Assembly: GCF_009811415.1 (NCBI RefSeq)
Contig: NZ_BLIG01000048.1
Location: 1-64,000, forward strand
Direction of reading: 5' to 3'
Source: Alteromonas sp. KUL106
Lineage (GTDB): Bacteria > Pseudomonadota > Gammaproteobacteria > Enterobacterales > Alteromonadaceae
Length of the DNA stretch: 64,000 nt
Below, one piece after another: positions 8,038-17,430 of the stretch. A program made the position numbers and the translations under genes. The first letter of the stretch is position 1; every line of letters begins with the position of its first letter. Under the pieces are notes generated by a model. It ran no database searches and had not been told where the DNA came from. It saw only the letters and a list, made by a program, of their open reading frames with translations.

Positions 8038-9233
8038 AAGGTGCTCCTTACTGACACTGTGCCGACAACGCCGTCGTCTCGATTGTTGATAGCGCCTTGC
8101 TCAACCGCAAACCCAGCGTTTTCCGCTGTACGCTTAAACTGCTCTAACGCCTCGAAGTTCTTGCCCTGAGCCTGAATGCGAATTTCCGTGCGCGATGCGT
8201 CGAAACGCAGCGTTTGCGGCTTCACGTCAGTGGCTGAAAACGCGGGTACAAGCTGATCTAGCATGACTAGCATAGAGGCATCGCCACCACCTTGTTCTAA
8301 TTTTGCTAGTTCGCTTTGAAGCTTTAATTTTACGTTACGGTAAGTACCGATATTAGGAAATCCTGCTTTTACCGCAGCATCTATCTCGCTGCTTAGCGCC
8401 TGATTTTGCGCTTTAAGTTGATAGAGAGAAACCCCTTTATCAATGAGGCTGGTACATAAGACTAGCACCGCAAGAACGGCAGCGACACGCCATTGGTTCA
8501 ATACGCCGCTACGTTTACGTTTAATTTTGTATTCACCTTGGCACAGGTTAAAGCTACTTTGCATCGCTTCTTTAGCCAGTACCTGCATAGGTAACTCCAG
8601 CGGCGCCTGCGCTTCTTCAATGTTTGGCAAGCTGCTCAAATCGATGCCAGCGTAGTTGGTAACCGTCACCGGGTTTTCTTGCTGTGCCGTGAAGTGAATA
8701 AGCGTTGGCAGCAACCAGGCCTGCTCTCCCTGGACGCCTTTGAAAGTATCTTGGCGCACCAACAACTGCTCGCCAAGCGTTAATACTGACCAGCCGTCTT
8801 GCGTTACAGGTACGGCAAGAACATCAGGAATAATGGTGTCGCAAAAGAGACCTGCTTCACCTAGCCATGATTGCCACATTTCCATTTTTTCATGGCTGAC
8901 CACCGCCACTGCTTGCTTGTCGCCGCGCCTTGGACCAATTGCAAAAAACTGTTGGCTGATATCGGTTGCCAGCTCATCTTCAAGCATAAACGGGATGGCG
9001 GATATGACTTTACGGCCCGCCTTAGGCGGCAGCTCAACCCATTTAAGCAGTATGTCGCTGCTTGGTGCTAGGGCAATGACGCTTCGCTGACCTGCCCGCT
9101 CGGAAAGTGTAGGCAAGTCTTCTGCACTGGAAAGTTCACCAGAAGCGATGATCTCATCTTCCGTTTTTGAATAAACGAGCCAGCTTATCGGGTCGGTGTA
9201 GTTGGCGCCTAAGCGCACCAATAATTGTTCCAT
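8034..9233 (-). CDS. gspL: Type II secretion system protein L
   Basis: A 399-residue inner-membrane protein with a cytoplasmic actin-like domain (about residues 1-240), a single membrane helix near residues 250-268 (WRVAAVLAVLVLCTSLI) and a periplasmic C-terminal domain. GspL recruits the ATPase GspE to the membrane platform. The start overlaps the gspK stop as TAATG. Length and domain order are normal. Confidence 0.93.
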   Translation of the reverse strand: MEQLLVRLGANYTDPISWLVYSKTEDEIIASGELSSAEDLPTLSERAGQRSVIALAPSSDILLKWVELPPKAGRKVISAIPFMLEDELATDISQQFFAIGPRRGDKQAVAVVSHEKMEMWQSWLGEAGLFCDTIIPDVLAVPVTQDGWSVLTLGEQLLVRQDTFKGVQGEQAWLLPTLIHFTAQQENPVTVTNYAGIDLSSLPNIEEAQAPLELPMQVLAKEAMQSSFNLCQGEYKIKRKRSGVLNQWRVAAVLAVLVLCTSLIDKGVSLYQLKAQNQALSSEIDAAVKAGFPNIGTYRNVKLKLQSELAKLEQGGGDASMLVMLDQLVPAFSATDVKPQTLRFDASRTEIRIQAQGKNFEALEQFKRTAENAGFAVEQGAINNRDDGVVGTVSVRSTL

Positions 9234-10291
9234 TAATAGGTTCCCCCAAACTCGCGATTCACAATGCGCACGCCGCTATCAGCGCTAGCATGAAACACGG
9301 TGGAAAGCTTAAAAGTTGCTTTGTTGTACTGTGTTTTTGTGTGCAACATAAAATATTCAGTGTTAACGGAAAACCATGCTTGTCGAGAGCTCGTTAAATT
9401 AAGCGCTTGAATAGATGGTTCACTTAAAAATGCATTGGTATCGTCCCACCCATTTTGCGGGCGACTACTCAGCAGGCTCGAGGCTTGTTGAATATCAAGC
9501 CCAGTCAAACCGGCAAGCAAAGGTGCATCTTCTTCTTCTAACGTGTTGACGTTAATTTTTAACTCATTGTAATCGGGTATTACACAAACGAGGGGTAAAA
9601 CCTTGTCGAGCCATTCTGGTGACACACCGTTAATAATACGCAATTCGCTTTTCGATGCCAGTGGTCCGTTAGCTGCTAAGTAAGGAAACTCTCGTGATTC
9701 ATATTCACTGTCTTCAGCCCCATAAGGTCGCATACTGTCATCTTCATCTACCCAGTCGGCCAAACTGTCACGCAGCGTGTCAGCCGTATAGTTGTCTAAG
9801 CCATCAACGCTTAGCGATAGTAACATGGTGTGGAAGGCTTCCATGGCTTCGGTGGTGTCACTCGAGGTACTATTATTGGTGTTATTTGACGCACTGCCAG
9901 ACACGATGGCATTTAAATTAAAGCACGCTTGCAAATCTTCCAAGTTGGCGGTCAGTCCGCCGTTTTCTAATGGATAGGTAAATTCTTGTGCCCAGGGCTG
10001 ATCAATAGAAATAACCTCAGCACTTTCCTCTACCAACAATTGAATCGATTTTCGTGCAAAAGCTTCCGCGCCCATAGCATACCAATAGGCTTGATTGTTA
10101 TCTTTAAGGTTCATCGTGCGCTGAACCTGAAGCTGTAAGCGCGTGCCCATTTCGGTCGCGAGCACGGCCACCAAAGCCACAATCATAAGCACAATCATAA
10201 GTGCCACGCCTTTCTGCTTCTTTGGTGGAGCGCTAAACCTACGTGCTGCTTGTGGTTTCACATGGTTACATGAGGCTGACCTAATCATCAT
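9233..10291 (-). CDS. gspK: Type II secretion system minor pseudopilin GspK
   Basis: A 352-residue minor pseudopilin. The hydrophobic N-terminal helix GVALMIVLMIVALVAVLATEM follows a basic leader; as in other GspK proteins the glutamate at +5 of the mature protein is absent. The alpha-domain insert and the two calcium-binding acidic regions expected of GspK are present (for example LADWVDEDD and the NLNAIVSG/YNELKINVNTL segments). The leader of about 29 residues before KG|VALMI is long, so a downstream start is possible, although no better one is obvious. It is thought to cap the pseudopilus tip with GspI and GspJ. Confidence 0.92.
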   Translation of the reverse strand: MMIRSASCNHVKPQAARRFSAPPKKQKGVALMIVLMIVALVAVLATEMGTRLQLQVQRTMNLKDNNQAYWYAMGAEAFARKSIQLLVEESAEVISIDQPWAQEFTYPLENGGLTANLEDLQACFNLNAIVSGSASNNTNNSTSSDTTEAMEAFHTMLLSLSVDGLDNYTADTLRDSLADWVDEDDSMRPYGAEDSEYESREFPYLAANGPLASKSELRIINGVSPEWLDKVLPLVCVIPDYNELKINVNTLEEEDAPLLAGLTGLDIQQASSLLSSRPQNGWDDTNAFLSEPSIQALNLTSSRQAWFSVNTEYFMLHTKTQYNKATFKLSTVFHASADSGVRIVNREFGGTY

Positions 10292-10914
10292 GTTGAGCTA
10301 CCCGTGGTTAGCGTGAACTCTCTACGAATTTTGCCAAAGTCTTTGCTTACAAATTCTATCGCCACCGCTCGAGGAAGTGCAGTGCCTTTATAATCGTCAC
10401 TCCAGGAAAGTTCCTCGTCTTCATCTAATGATTCATTATTGGAGGTGGCAAGAAACTCTATCTTAAGGCTTTCCACTTCCTCTAACAGCACACGCACCTT
10501 GGGCTCGTAGCCAATAACATTATCAACATAGTTACTGTACAAGCGCTCTAACCTATTCTCGTTCAAGCGGTATGCGACATATTGAAGCGTACTTCGAGGC
10601 AGCATGAGTTGGGGGTTGTGCCAACCTCCGCGTACAAAGCCTATTCCGTCATCCATGCTATCATCAACCTCGCCACCGGCCATTACCACATCTTGTTTTT
10701 CACCGTTAACGCGAGCAGCGCGAGGCACAGCTTGCTGAAGGTCGCGTTCAATGGTGATCATGGCCCGCTGCAACAGTTGAAGCTTGGCAAAACGCTCTTC
10801 TGAAATGTCGTTGCTGTCGATAACTGTCGTAAGCAGACCTGTAGAAGCTAGGCCAATGAGTGTAAAAATGGCCATTGCGATCAGTATTTCAATAAGCGTA
10901 AAACCGCGCTGCAT
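10288..10914 (-). CDS. gspJ: Type II secretion system minor pseudopilin GspJ
   Basis: A 208-residue minor pseudopilin with the prepilin signature MQRG|FTLIEILIAMAIFTLIGLAS. I place the start at the ATG at 10914, which gives a four-residue leader and begins one base after the gspI stop. The frame stays open to a TTG at 10944, which would lie inside gspI and is less likely. The C-terminus overlaps gspK by four bases. GspJ builds the pseudopilus tip with GspI and GspK. Confidence 0.9.
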   Translation of the reverse strand: MQRGFTLIEILIAMAIFTLIGLASTGLLTTVIDSNDISEERFAKLQLLQRAMITIERDLQQAVPRAARVNGEKQDVVMAGGEVDDSMDDGIGFVRGGWHNPQLMLPRSTLQYVAYRLNENRLERLYSNYVDNVIGYEPKVRVLLEEVESLKIEFLATSNNESLDEDEELSWSDDYKGTALPRAVAIEFVSKDFGKIRREFTLTTGSST

Positions 10915-10915
10915 A

Positions 10916-11302
10916 CTAATTTCCCGCCGTTGGCTTAGCGACAAATGTTGTCACTGAAGTCACCGAACTGCGGTAGTTTTCATCTTCACCTACAGAAACA
11001 GTAACGGCCCGTAAATCGTTGTCGTTTGTTTTCGCCACCGTTTGCTGCCAATACCACGTTCGGTCGGCCATCTCCATCGTACCTTTTAGGTTGTTCTTAG
11101 GCGGCCATGTGTTATCTAGCTGTAACTGGTTTAAGCGATTACTTGCCACCCAATTCGCGAAGGTAATAGATTCGATTTGACCCACACTTGATAAGTGTTC
11201 ACCTGCGGCTTTGAGGACGGCGGTACCAGTGAGAGCGAAAATAAGTAGAGCGACCATGACTTCAAGTAGGGTTAGCCCTCTTTGGTAAAAGGAGGTACTC
11301 AT
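10916..11302 (-). CDS. gspI: Type II secretion system minor pseudopilin GspI
   Basis: A 128-residue minor pseudopilin whose core reads RG|LTLLEVMVALLIFALTGTAVLKAAGEHL, a close GspI match, although the first mature residue is Leu instead of the usual Phe. I chose the ATG at 11302 because it gives a normal nine-residue leader. The frame is open for 40 more codons up to an ATG at 11422 that overlaps the gspH stop as ATGA, an arrangement suggesting translational coupling; that would give an unusually long leader of about 49 residues. No clear ribosome site precedes either start. Confidence 0.82.
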   Translation of the reverse strand: MSTSFYQRGLTLLEVMVALLIFALTGTAVLKAAGEHLSSVGQIESITFANWVASNRLNQLQLDNTWPPKNNLKGTMEMADRTWYWQQTVAKTNDNDLRAVTVSVGEDENYRSSVTSVTTFVAKPTAGN

Positions 11303-11418
11303 ATCGGTGTTATGCTTTGTGAAGCCCGTTTTTAGTAATGCCTTTTCTAAAGACGGTTTAGCAGTACGCCTGTAAAAAATAAACAGTCTCAAAGTGGAAA
11401 TTCTCATAACAGGCACGC

Positions 11419-12045
11419 TCATAATGGATTCGCCAGAGGCCCTTCAAGCACTAAAGGTGGTAGATCTTTATTTTGCAGGCTGAAATAAACCGGCTCGTCG
11501 CCTTCATCGCCTTCGTAATTAAACGATACGGTAAAGGGGGTGATTTCACCGCTCGACATAATGAGTATTTGTGGAGGAGGTAGCTTCTTTTCTTCTTCTT
11601 TACCTATTTCAACGCCCTCGTCAGAAACACTTAACTTTTCGTCAAATATCTCTCTATCAAAGAGCCTGTCTTCTACATCCCAAGGTAAGTCGTCTAAGTT
11701 TAATGTGAAAGTAAAAGGTTCCGGCAACGTATAAGGCTCGTACGTCTTTTCACCCTCAATGCGCTGCCACTCATCATTGTCATCTAAGTAAACAAAGTAA
11801 TACTTGTTATCGTCAGCCTCGAAGCGAACACCAAGCTGTTGCTGATTTAATACGGCAAAGTCGCTGGCCATGTCGACAATAACTTGTAGGCGTTGCGCCT
11901 GGCTTTTCAATAAGTCAGACTGACTTGCACCAAAGGCGTTGAACATAACATAGCCGGCGGCCAGCCCCATAAGCAGCAGTACTAGCATGACTTCTAAAAG
12001 GGTAAAGCCAGCTCTATAAAACGATGTACTGCCGCTGTAGCGCAT
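11419..12045 (-). CDS. gspH: Type II secretion system minor pseudopilin GspH
   Basis: A 208-residue minor pseudopilin with leader MRYSGSTSFYRAG before FTLLEVMLVLLLMGLAAGYVMF. The rest is notably acidic, with a run DDEWQRIEGEKTYEPYTLPEPFTF and a charged EEEKKLPPPQILIMSSGE region that is typical of GspH proteins. The leader residues STSFYRAG resemble those of GspI (STSFYQRG). It starts 5 bases after the gspG stop. Confidence 0.9.
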   Translation of the reverse strand: MRYSGSTSFYRAGFTLLEVMLVLLLMGLAAGYVMFNAFGASQSDLLKSQAQRLQVIVDMASDFAVLNQQQLGVRFEADDNKYYFVYLDDNDEWQRIEGEKTYEPYTLPEPFTFTLNLDDLPWDVEDRLFDREIFDEKLSVSDEGVEIGKEEEKKLPPPQILIMSSGEITPFTVSFNYEGDEGDEPVYFSLQNKDLPPLVLEGPLANPL

Positions 12046-12050
12046 AAAGG

Positions 12051-12488
12051 TTAGTTCAGGTATTCGTTAATGTTCCAGTTACCGATGTCGTCGTCAGTAC
12101 CTGGTTCACCGTCTGGACCATTTGAGAAAATATCAACGACACCGAGTTCTCCTGGACTAATCAATGCGTAAGGGTTACCCCATGGATCTTCAGGAAGGCG
12201 CTTAATAAATCCGCCTTCAGGGTAGTTACGAGGAATGGGGTCGATGGTAGGTGCGGTTACCAGAGCATCTAAGCCTTGCTCAGTCGTTGGGAAACGATTG
12301 TTGCGCAGTTTGTACATTTCAAGCGCACTTTCCATTTGTTGAATATCAACCGCCGCCTTTTTAAGCTGCGCTTCTTCTTGGTTACCTAAAATCTGCGGAG
12401 CAACCATAGAGGCCATAATACCGATGATTAAAAGTACGACCATGACTTCAATCAAACTGAAACCAGAACTGCGATTAAGTGTTTTCAT
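12051..12488 (-). CDS. gspG: Type II secretion system major pseudopilin GspG
   Basis: A 145-residue major pseudopilin that polymerises into the periplasmic pseudopilus. The leader MKTLNRSSG precedes FSLIEVMVVLLIIGIMASMVAPQ, with Glu at mature position 5. The C-terminal calcium-site segment GPDGEPGTDDDIGNW is intact, as are the family motifs NNRFPTTEQGLDALV and EDPWGNPY. The start overlaps the gspF stop by one base. Confidence 0.97.
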   Translation of the reverse strand: MKTLNRSSGFSLIEVMVVLLIIGIMASMVAPQILGNQEEAQLKKAAVDIQQMESALEMYKLRNNRFPTTEQGLDALVTAPTIDPIPRNYPEGGFIKRLPEDPWGNPYALISPGELGVVDIFSNGPDGEPGTDDDIGNWNINEYLN

Positions 12489-13714
12489 TAAATATTCACC
12501 ATGTTGTTCAATGCTAAAATTGGCTGCAATATTGCCATAACGATAAACAGAACAATGCCTGCCATCGATACAATAAGTAAGGGTTCAAATACCTTAAGTG
12601 AGACACCAATAAGCGCTTCAAATTCCCTATCTTGATTATCTGCTGCTCGGGCTAGCATTTGCTGAAGCTCGCCCGACTTTTCACCCGATGCAATCATATG
12701 CATCATCATGGGTGGAAACATTTTTGTGTTATCCAGCGCCGCACGTAGGCTGCTGCCCTCTTTTACGTTGATTGCGGCATCTGCCACTTGATTCTTAATA
12801 TGCTGATTTTCCAGTACGTCGCCAGAAATACGCATAGCTTCTAGAAGGGGAACGGCACTGGCACTCAATATACTCAATGTACGAGCAAAGCGGGCCGTGT
12901 TTAAACCCCGCGATACCCGTCCTATCAATGGCAAGGTTAAAAGGGCTCTGTGGTAGCGCAGCTTCATGTGTTTCTGCTGCAGTAAGCGCTGTATGATAAC
13001 AGTGAACACGCCAATGCCGATAAGCATAAACACGCCGTAGTTTTGCAGCCAGTTACTTACCGAAATAAGAAATTGTGTAATGCCCGGCAGGTCCTGTCCC
13101 ATATGGTCAAATTGCCCAACAATTTTGGGTACTACCACCGTCAAAAGCAGCAACACAATGCCTACAGCAAAAAACAACATCAATAATGGGTAAATCATGG
13201 CTTGAGTAATTTGGCTTCGGGTTTGCTGTCTTCGCTCAGTATAGTCTGCTAAGCGATTCAGTACCGTGTCAAGGTGCCCTGATTTTTCACCCGCTGCCAC
13301 CATGGCGCGGTATAACTCGTCAAACACACTGGGGAATTGACCTAATGCATCGGCCAAGCCGTGCCCTTCAACCACTTTGCTGCGCACCGCCATCATCATG
13401 TTTTTCTGACGGGGCTTTTCGCATTGTTCGGCCACCGCGAGCAGCGCTTCTTCAACAGGAAGCGCTGATTCAACGAGGGTAGCAAGCTGGCGTGTAAGCA
13501 GCGCTAAATCTGATGCTGAAATACGAGGTTTGAATAAGGCAAAGGAAAACCCTTTGCCTTCATTTTGCGAGCGCTCTGCAACTTGCTCAACTTCAAGGGG
13601 AATCAGCCCTTTCTCGCGCAGTTGCTGTCGCACCTGACGTGCATTATCGCCTTCAAGTACGCCATTTGTATTTTTACCGCGGGCATTAACCGCCTTATAA
13701 GCGAAGGCCGCCAT
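12488..13714 (-). CDS. gspF: Type II secretion system inner-membrane protein GspF
   Basis: A 408-residue polytopic inner-membrane platform protein of the GspF/PilC family, with two homologous cytoplasmic domains separated by membrane helices (near residues 170-195, 220-245 and at the C-terminus IVSMAGIVLFIVMAILQPIL). The hallmark MVAAGEKSGHLD and its repeat MIASGEKSGELQ are both present. It starts immediately after the gspE stop. Confidence 0.96.
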   Translation of the reverse strand: MAAFAYKAVNARGKNTNGVLEGDNARQVRQQLREKGLIPLEVEQVAERSQNEGKGFSFALFKPRISASDLALLTRQLATLVESALPVEEALLAVAEQCEKPRQKNMMMAVRSKVVEGHGLADALGQFPSVFDELYRAMVAAGEKSGHLDTVLNRLADYTERRQQTRSQITQAMIYPLLMLFFAVGIVLLLLTVVVPKIVGQFDHMGQDLPGITQFLISVSNWLQNYGVFMLIGIGVFTVIIQRLLQQKHMKLRYHRALLTLPLIGRVSRGLNTARFARTLSILSASAVPLLEAMRISGDVLENQHIKNQVADAAINVKEGSSLRAALDNTKMFPPMMMHMIASGEKSGELQQMLARAADNQDREFEALIGVSLKVFEPLLIVSMAGIVLFIVMAILQPILALNNMVNI

Positions 13715-15280
13715 TTAGTCTTCCCTCGTGACTCGAAGCACTTCTTCAAGTGAGGTGGCGCCAGAAAGCACCTTGCGGCAGCCGTCTTCACGAATACTCG
13801 GGGTAGACTGTCTGATGTATCGCTCAATAGCTTGTTCGCCGACCCCTTCGTGCATCATTTCACGTACTTTTTCATCTACCAGCAGTAGCTCGTGAATACC
13901 CGTACGTCCGCGGTATCCGGTTTGGTTACACGCGGCGCAGCCGTGCGGTTTATAAATAGTGGTGCTACTGGTGGCCCCTTGGCCTAATATTTCAAGCTCA
14001 GAGGCGTCAGGCGTATGAGGCTTCTTACATTCAGGGCACAATGTCCGTACCAGGCGCTGCGACAATACGGCCAGTAAACTCGAAGACAGTAAGAAAGGCT
14101 CAATACCCATGTCTTCCAAACGGGTAATCGCGCCCGCTGCTGTATTGGTATGCAGAGTAGAAAGTACCAAGTGACCGGTTAAACTGGCTTGCACCGCAAT
14201 TTGCGCGGTTTCGATATCACGAATCTCGCCCACCATCACCACGTCTGGGTCCTGACGCAAAATTGCGCGAAGGCCCCGAGCAAAGGTCATATCAACCCGA
14301 GGGTTAACCTGAGTTTGTCCAATTCCAGGAAGGTCAAATTCGATAGGGTCTTCAACCGTTAAGATGTTTCTGTCTCGCGAATTTATCTCAGAGAGCCCAG
14401 CGTACAAGGTTGTACTTTTACCTGAACCGGTGGGGCCAGTAACCAAAATAATTCCATGAGGCTTGCGAATGAGCGTAGAAAAATGATTGCGGTTTTGTAG
14501 CGTCATGCCTAAATCCTCTAGATTCAGGCGGGCGTTGTTTTTATCCAAAAGACGCAACACCACGCGTTCGCCGTGACTAGATGGCATAGTAGAAACACGC
14601 ACGTCCACCGCGCGGCCAGCAATGCGAAGCGTAATACGGCCGTCTTGGGGCACACGTTTCTCAGCAATGTCTAATTTCGCCATAACCTTAATACGCGATA
14701 CCAACATGGATGAAAGCTTGCGATTAGGGCGCAAAATCTCGCGCAGCACACCGTCTACCCTGAAGCGAACCACGAGCTGGTTTTCGAAGGTTTCAATGTG
14801 AATATCCGACGCGCCTTCTTTGATTGCTTCGCCAAGCATGGCGTTTATAAGTTTGATAATTGGGGCGTCGTCTTCGCTGTCGAGCAGATCTTCGGTATCT
14901 GGTAAATCTTCTGCTAGGGCAAACAGATCACTTTCGTTGCCAAGATCTTCCATGAGCTGTTTCGCCGCTGAACTGTCTCGTTGAAAAGCGCTAGTGAGTA
15001 GACTTTCAAATTCGTCAGCGGGGATGGTTTTCGGAACAAAAGGCTCGCCGTAGAAGCGACGAACCTCAGCAAATACGTCAAACGGTGTGTTCTCTGTAAA
15101 ATAAAGTACAGCGGGCGTTTCGTTGGTTTCAAGCAACACCTGGTTACGCTTGGCAAAACTAAACGATAATTGCTTAGGGCCAGCTTCCGCTTCAGGCAAA
15201 CCGGCGTCTTCACCCATGGCTTCTAGGGCTTCTTCTTGCGCCTCTATTGCTTGAGTAAGTTGTTCGTCTTGCCCCGCCAT
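13715..15280 (-). CDS. gspE: Type II secretion system ATPase GspE
   Basis: A 521-residue hexameric ATPase that powers pseudopilus assembly. The Walker A motif GPTGSGKST lies at about residues 282-290, the Walker B/His-box region contains DPDVVMVGEIRD and LVLSTLHTNTAAGA, and the zinc-binding cysteines are CPEC (about 415) and CAAC (about 448). An acidic extension of about 30 residues with many Glu and Ala (TQAIEAQEEALEAMGEDAG) precedes the usual N-domain. It starts one base after the gspD stop. Confidence 0.97.
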   Translation of the reverse strand: MAGQDEQLTQAIEAQEEALEAMGEDAGLPEAEAGPKQLSFSFAKRNQVLLETNETPAVLYFTENTPFDVFAEVRRFYGEPFVPKTIPADEFESLLTSAFQRDSSAAKQLMEDLGNESDLFALAEDLPDTEDLLDSEDDAPIIKLINAMLGEAIKEGASDIHIETFENQLVVRFRVDGVLREILRPNRKLSSMLVSRIKVMAKLDIAEKRVPQDGRITLRIAGRAVDVRVSTMPSSHGERVVLRLLDKNNARLNLEDLGMTLQNRNHFSTLIRKPHGIILVTGPTGSGKSTTLYAGLSEINSRDRNILTVEDPIEFDLPGIGQTQVNPRVDMTFARGLRAILRQDPDVVMVGEIRDIETAQIAVQASLTGHLVLSTLHTNTAAGAITRLEDMGIEPFLLSSSLLAVLSQRLVRTLCPECKKPHTPDASELEILGQGATSSTTIYKPHGCAACNQTGYRGRTGIHELLLVDEKVREMMHEGVGEQAIERYIRQSTPSIREDGCRKVLSGATSLEEVLRVTRED

Positions 15281-15281
15281 A

Positions 15282-17342
15282 CTAGTCGTTACCTTCTTTT
15301 TGTTTTTCTTTCTCTGTTAAATACTCTTCAAAAGAAGGGGGCAGTGAAAGTGCATCATCCCATTGTGGCATGGTTGGTGTCTCGGCAGACGGCATGAGAG
15401 ATACACCCTCTTGCTGACGTTTAAGCTGTAGCGCGCGAATGTAGTTATACTTGCGATGGCTTATAGCATTCATGGTGGCACCGTCACGTACAATGGTCGG
15501 TTTCAAAAACACCATCAAATTACGCTTACGCTTGCTCGTCGACGTGGTTTTAAACAGATGCCCCAGAATTGGAATATCACCCAGTAACGGCACTTTAGAC
15601 ACACTTTCTTGCACGTCTTCATCGATGAGGCCGCCAAGAACAATGGTGCCACCATCATCCACAATTACAGTGGTTTTGATTTCACGCTTGTTAATTGAAA
15701 TATCTACCGACGTTGCACCGCTTACGCTCGACACCTCTTGTTCGATAAGAAGCTGTACCGCGTCGCCTTCATTAATTTGAGGCGTGACTTTTAACTTAAT
15801 ACCCACCTCTTGGCGATCAACCGTCTGGAACGGGTTAGAGTTGTTCGCACCGGTTGTAGTCCCTGTAATAATAGGTACTTCCTGACCAACGATGAAAAAC
15901 GCTTCTTCGTTGTCCATGGTAGTTAGATGAGGTGTGGCAAGAATATTTGAATTGGTGTCGGTACTAACAGCTTGAACCACTGCGCCCCAGCCATTTTCGA
16001 TAACGCCAGCAATTAGGCCGTTGGCACCGCCAAGAAGGCTAGCAAGCGCGGTAAAGTCGCCTTCGATCGTGTCCGTTGTTTCCACCACTTCACCGTTAGC
16101 TGTGATGTTCGTTTGGGTGGTTTCTCTATCCTCAGCCTGTCGTAGTGCTACAGCTAATGAGCCTACACCTATAACGCCGTTATTGAACTGTGTACCACCG
16201 CCCTCTTCTGAAACCCACTGCACACCTAACGTATTACCGTCACCTTCAAAGACTTCAACGATAATGGCTTCAACCTGTACCTGTGCACGGCGAATATCAA
16301 GCTGACGTACTACTTCTTCAAGCGAGCGCATCATATCCGGCTCTGCAGTAATTACGATAGCGTTAGAATCTTCGTGTGCGTCGATGCTAATTTCGCGGTT
16401 TGAGCCCGTTCGACGAGTCGTGGTGCCGCCGCCTTGCTCTTCCGCCTGAATACTGGCTGATACGCCCTGTAGAACTTTCACTAGGTCTTCTGCTTTGGCG
16501 TAGTTAAGAAACAGTACGCGAGTGTTGCCATTAGACTCAAGCTCTTGGTCCATGCGCTGTATAAGGTTAATAAGGCGCTGACGGGCTTTTATATCGCCAC
16601 TTACGATAACCGAGTTTGTTCTGTCGTCTGCAACCGCGCGCGGCTCAGACTTACCACCTGTATTTGCTTTGCCCTGAGACTTATTGATGCTGTCGATAAT
16701 GCGCACCATTTCTGATGCAGAAGCATAACGCAGCTTTACAATTTCAACTTCTTCGTCACCGGCGCGATCGACACGTTCAATGATCTCTACCAAGCGGTTA
16801 ACCACCGCAGCGCGACCTGTCAGCATCATCACGTTTGATGGGTCGTGGCTGACCACGTTACCGCCGCCCGCTTGGTCATTCAACTGTCGTAAAATTGGAG
16901 CAAGTTCACGTACCGGAACGTTGTACACAGGAACAACGCGGGTAATCATTTCATCGCCGTCGCGATTTGCGCCCTCTACGACCGGAATGTTCGATGTTTT
17001 CGCGTCTTTAGAGCGAACCACTTTTAATATGCCGCTTGGCATTTCTACAACGGCAAAGTCATATACTTGAAGCACGTTTAAGAAAAACTGGTAATACTGA
17101 TCTTCATTGAGCATGTCGTAGCTACGTACGCTAATTTTGCCACGAACGTTCGGGTCTACAATGATGGTCCGTTCAAGGTTTTTACCAACAATATTAATAA
17201 ACTCATTAATGTCGGTATCTTTGAAATTAGGCATGTACTCAGCAGCCGTTACCGAGAAACATAGAAGCGCTGTACACATAGCTGTGCCTAAGCGAGATAA
17301 TAGTTTGTGGCTGGTGCGCCTTTTCATTCTAACGTCCTTCAT
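15282..17342 (-). CDS. gspD: Type II secretion system outer-membrane secretin GspD
   Basis: A 686-residue secretin forming the outer-membrane channel. A signal peptide (ending VTAAEYM) is followed by the N0 domain (NFKDTDINEFINIVGKNLERTIIVDP), N1-N3 repeats and the C-terminal secretin domain, which contains the VPLLGDIPILGHLFKTT signature and ends in LMVFLKPTIV. A tail of about 60 residues rich in Pro, Glu and Lys may hold an S-domain for pilotin binding, but I cannot identify one with certainty. The start may be 17342 or the ATG five codons later. Confidence 0.96.
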   Translation of the reverse strand: MKDVRMKRRTSHKLLSRLGTAMCTALLCFSVTAAEYMPNFKDTDINEFINIVGKNLERTIIVDPNVRGKISVRSYDMLNEDQYYQFFLNVLQVYDFAVVEMPSGILKVVRSKDAKTSNIPVVEGANRDGDEMITRVVPVYNVPVRELAPILRQLNDQAGGGNVVSHDPSNVMMLTGRAAVVNRLVEIIERVDRAGDEEVEIVKLRYASASEMVRIIDSINKSQGKANTGGKSEPRAVADDRTNSVIVSGDIKARQRLINLIQRMDQELESNGNTRVLFLNYAKAEDLVKVLQGVSASIQAEEQGGGTTTRRTGSNREISIDAHEDSNAIVITAEPDMMRSLEEVVRQLDIRRAQVQVEAIIVEVFEGDGNTLGVQWVSEEGGGTQFNNGVIGVGSLAVALRQAEDRETTQTNITANGEVVETTDTIEGDFTALASLLGGANGLIAGVIENGWGAVVQAVSTDTNSNILATPHLTTMDNEEAFFIVGQEVPIITGTTTGANNSNPFQTVDRQEVGIKLKVTPQINEGDAVQLLIEQEVSSVSGATSVDISINKREIKTTVIVDDGGTIVLGGLIDEDVQESVSKVPLLGDIPILGHLFKTTSTSKRKRNLMVFLKPTIVRDGATMNAISHRKYNYIRALQLKRQQEGVSLMPSAETPTMPQWDDALSLPPSFEEYLTEKEKQKEGND

Positions 17343-17430
17343 TTCCTAACCTTTAGATGGCTGGATTGCTTCGTAATCATCAGTGTATACCTAATCTAAT
17401 AAGCACGAGCCGTTACCGTTATAGTTATTG

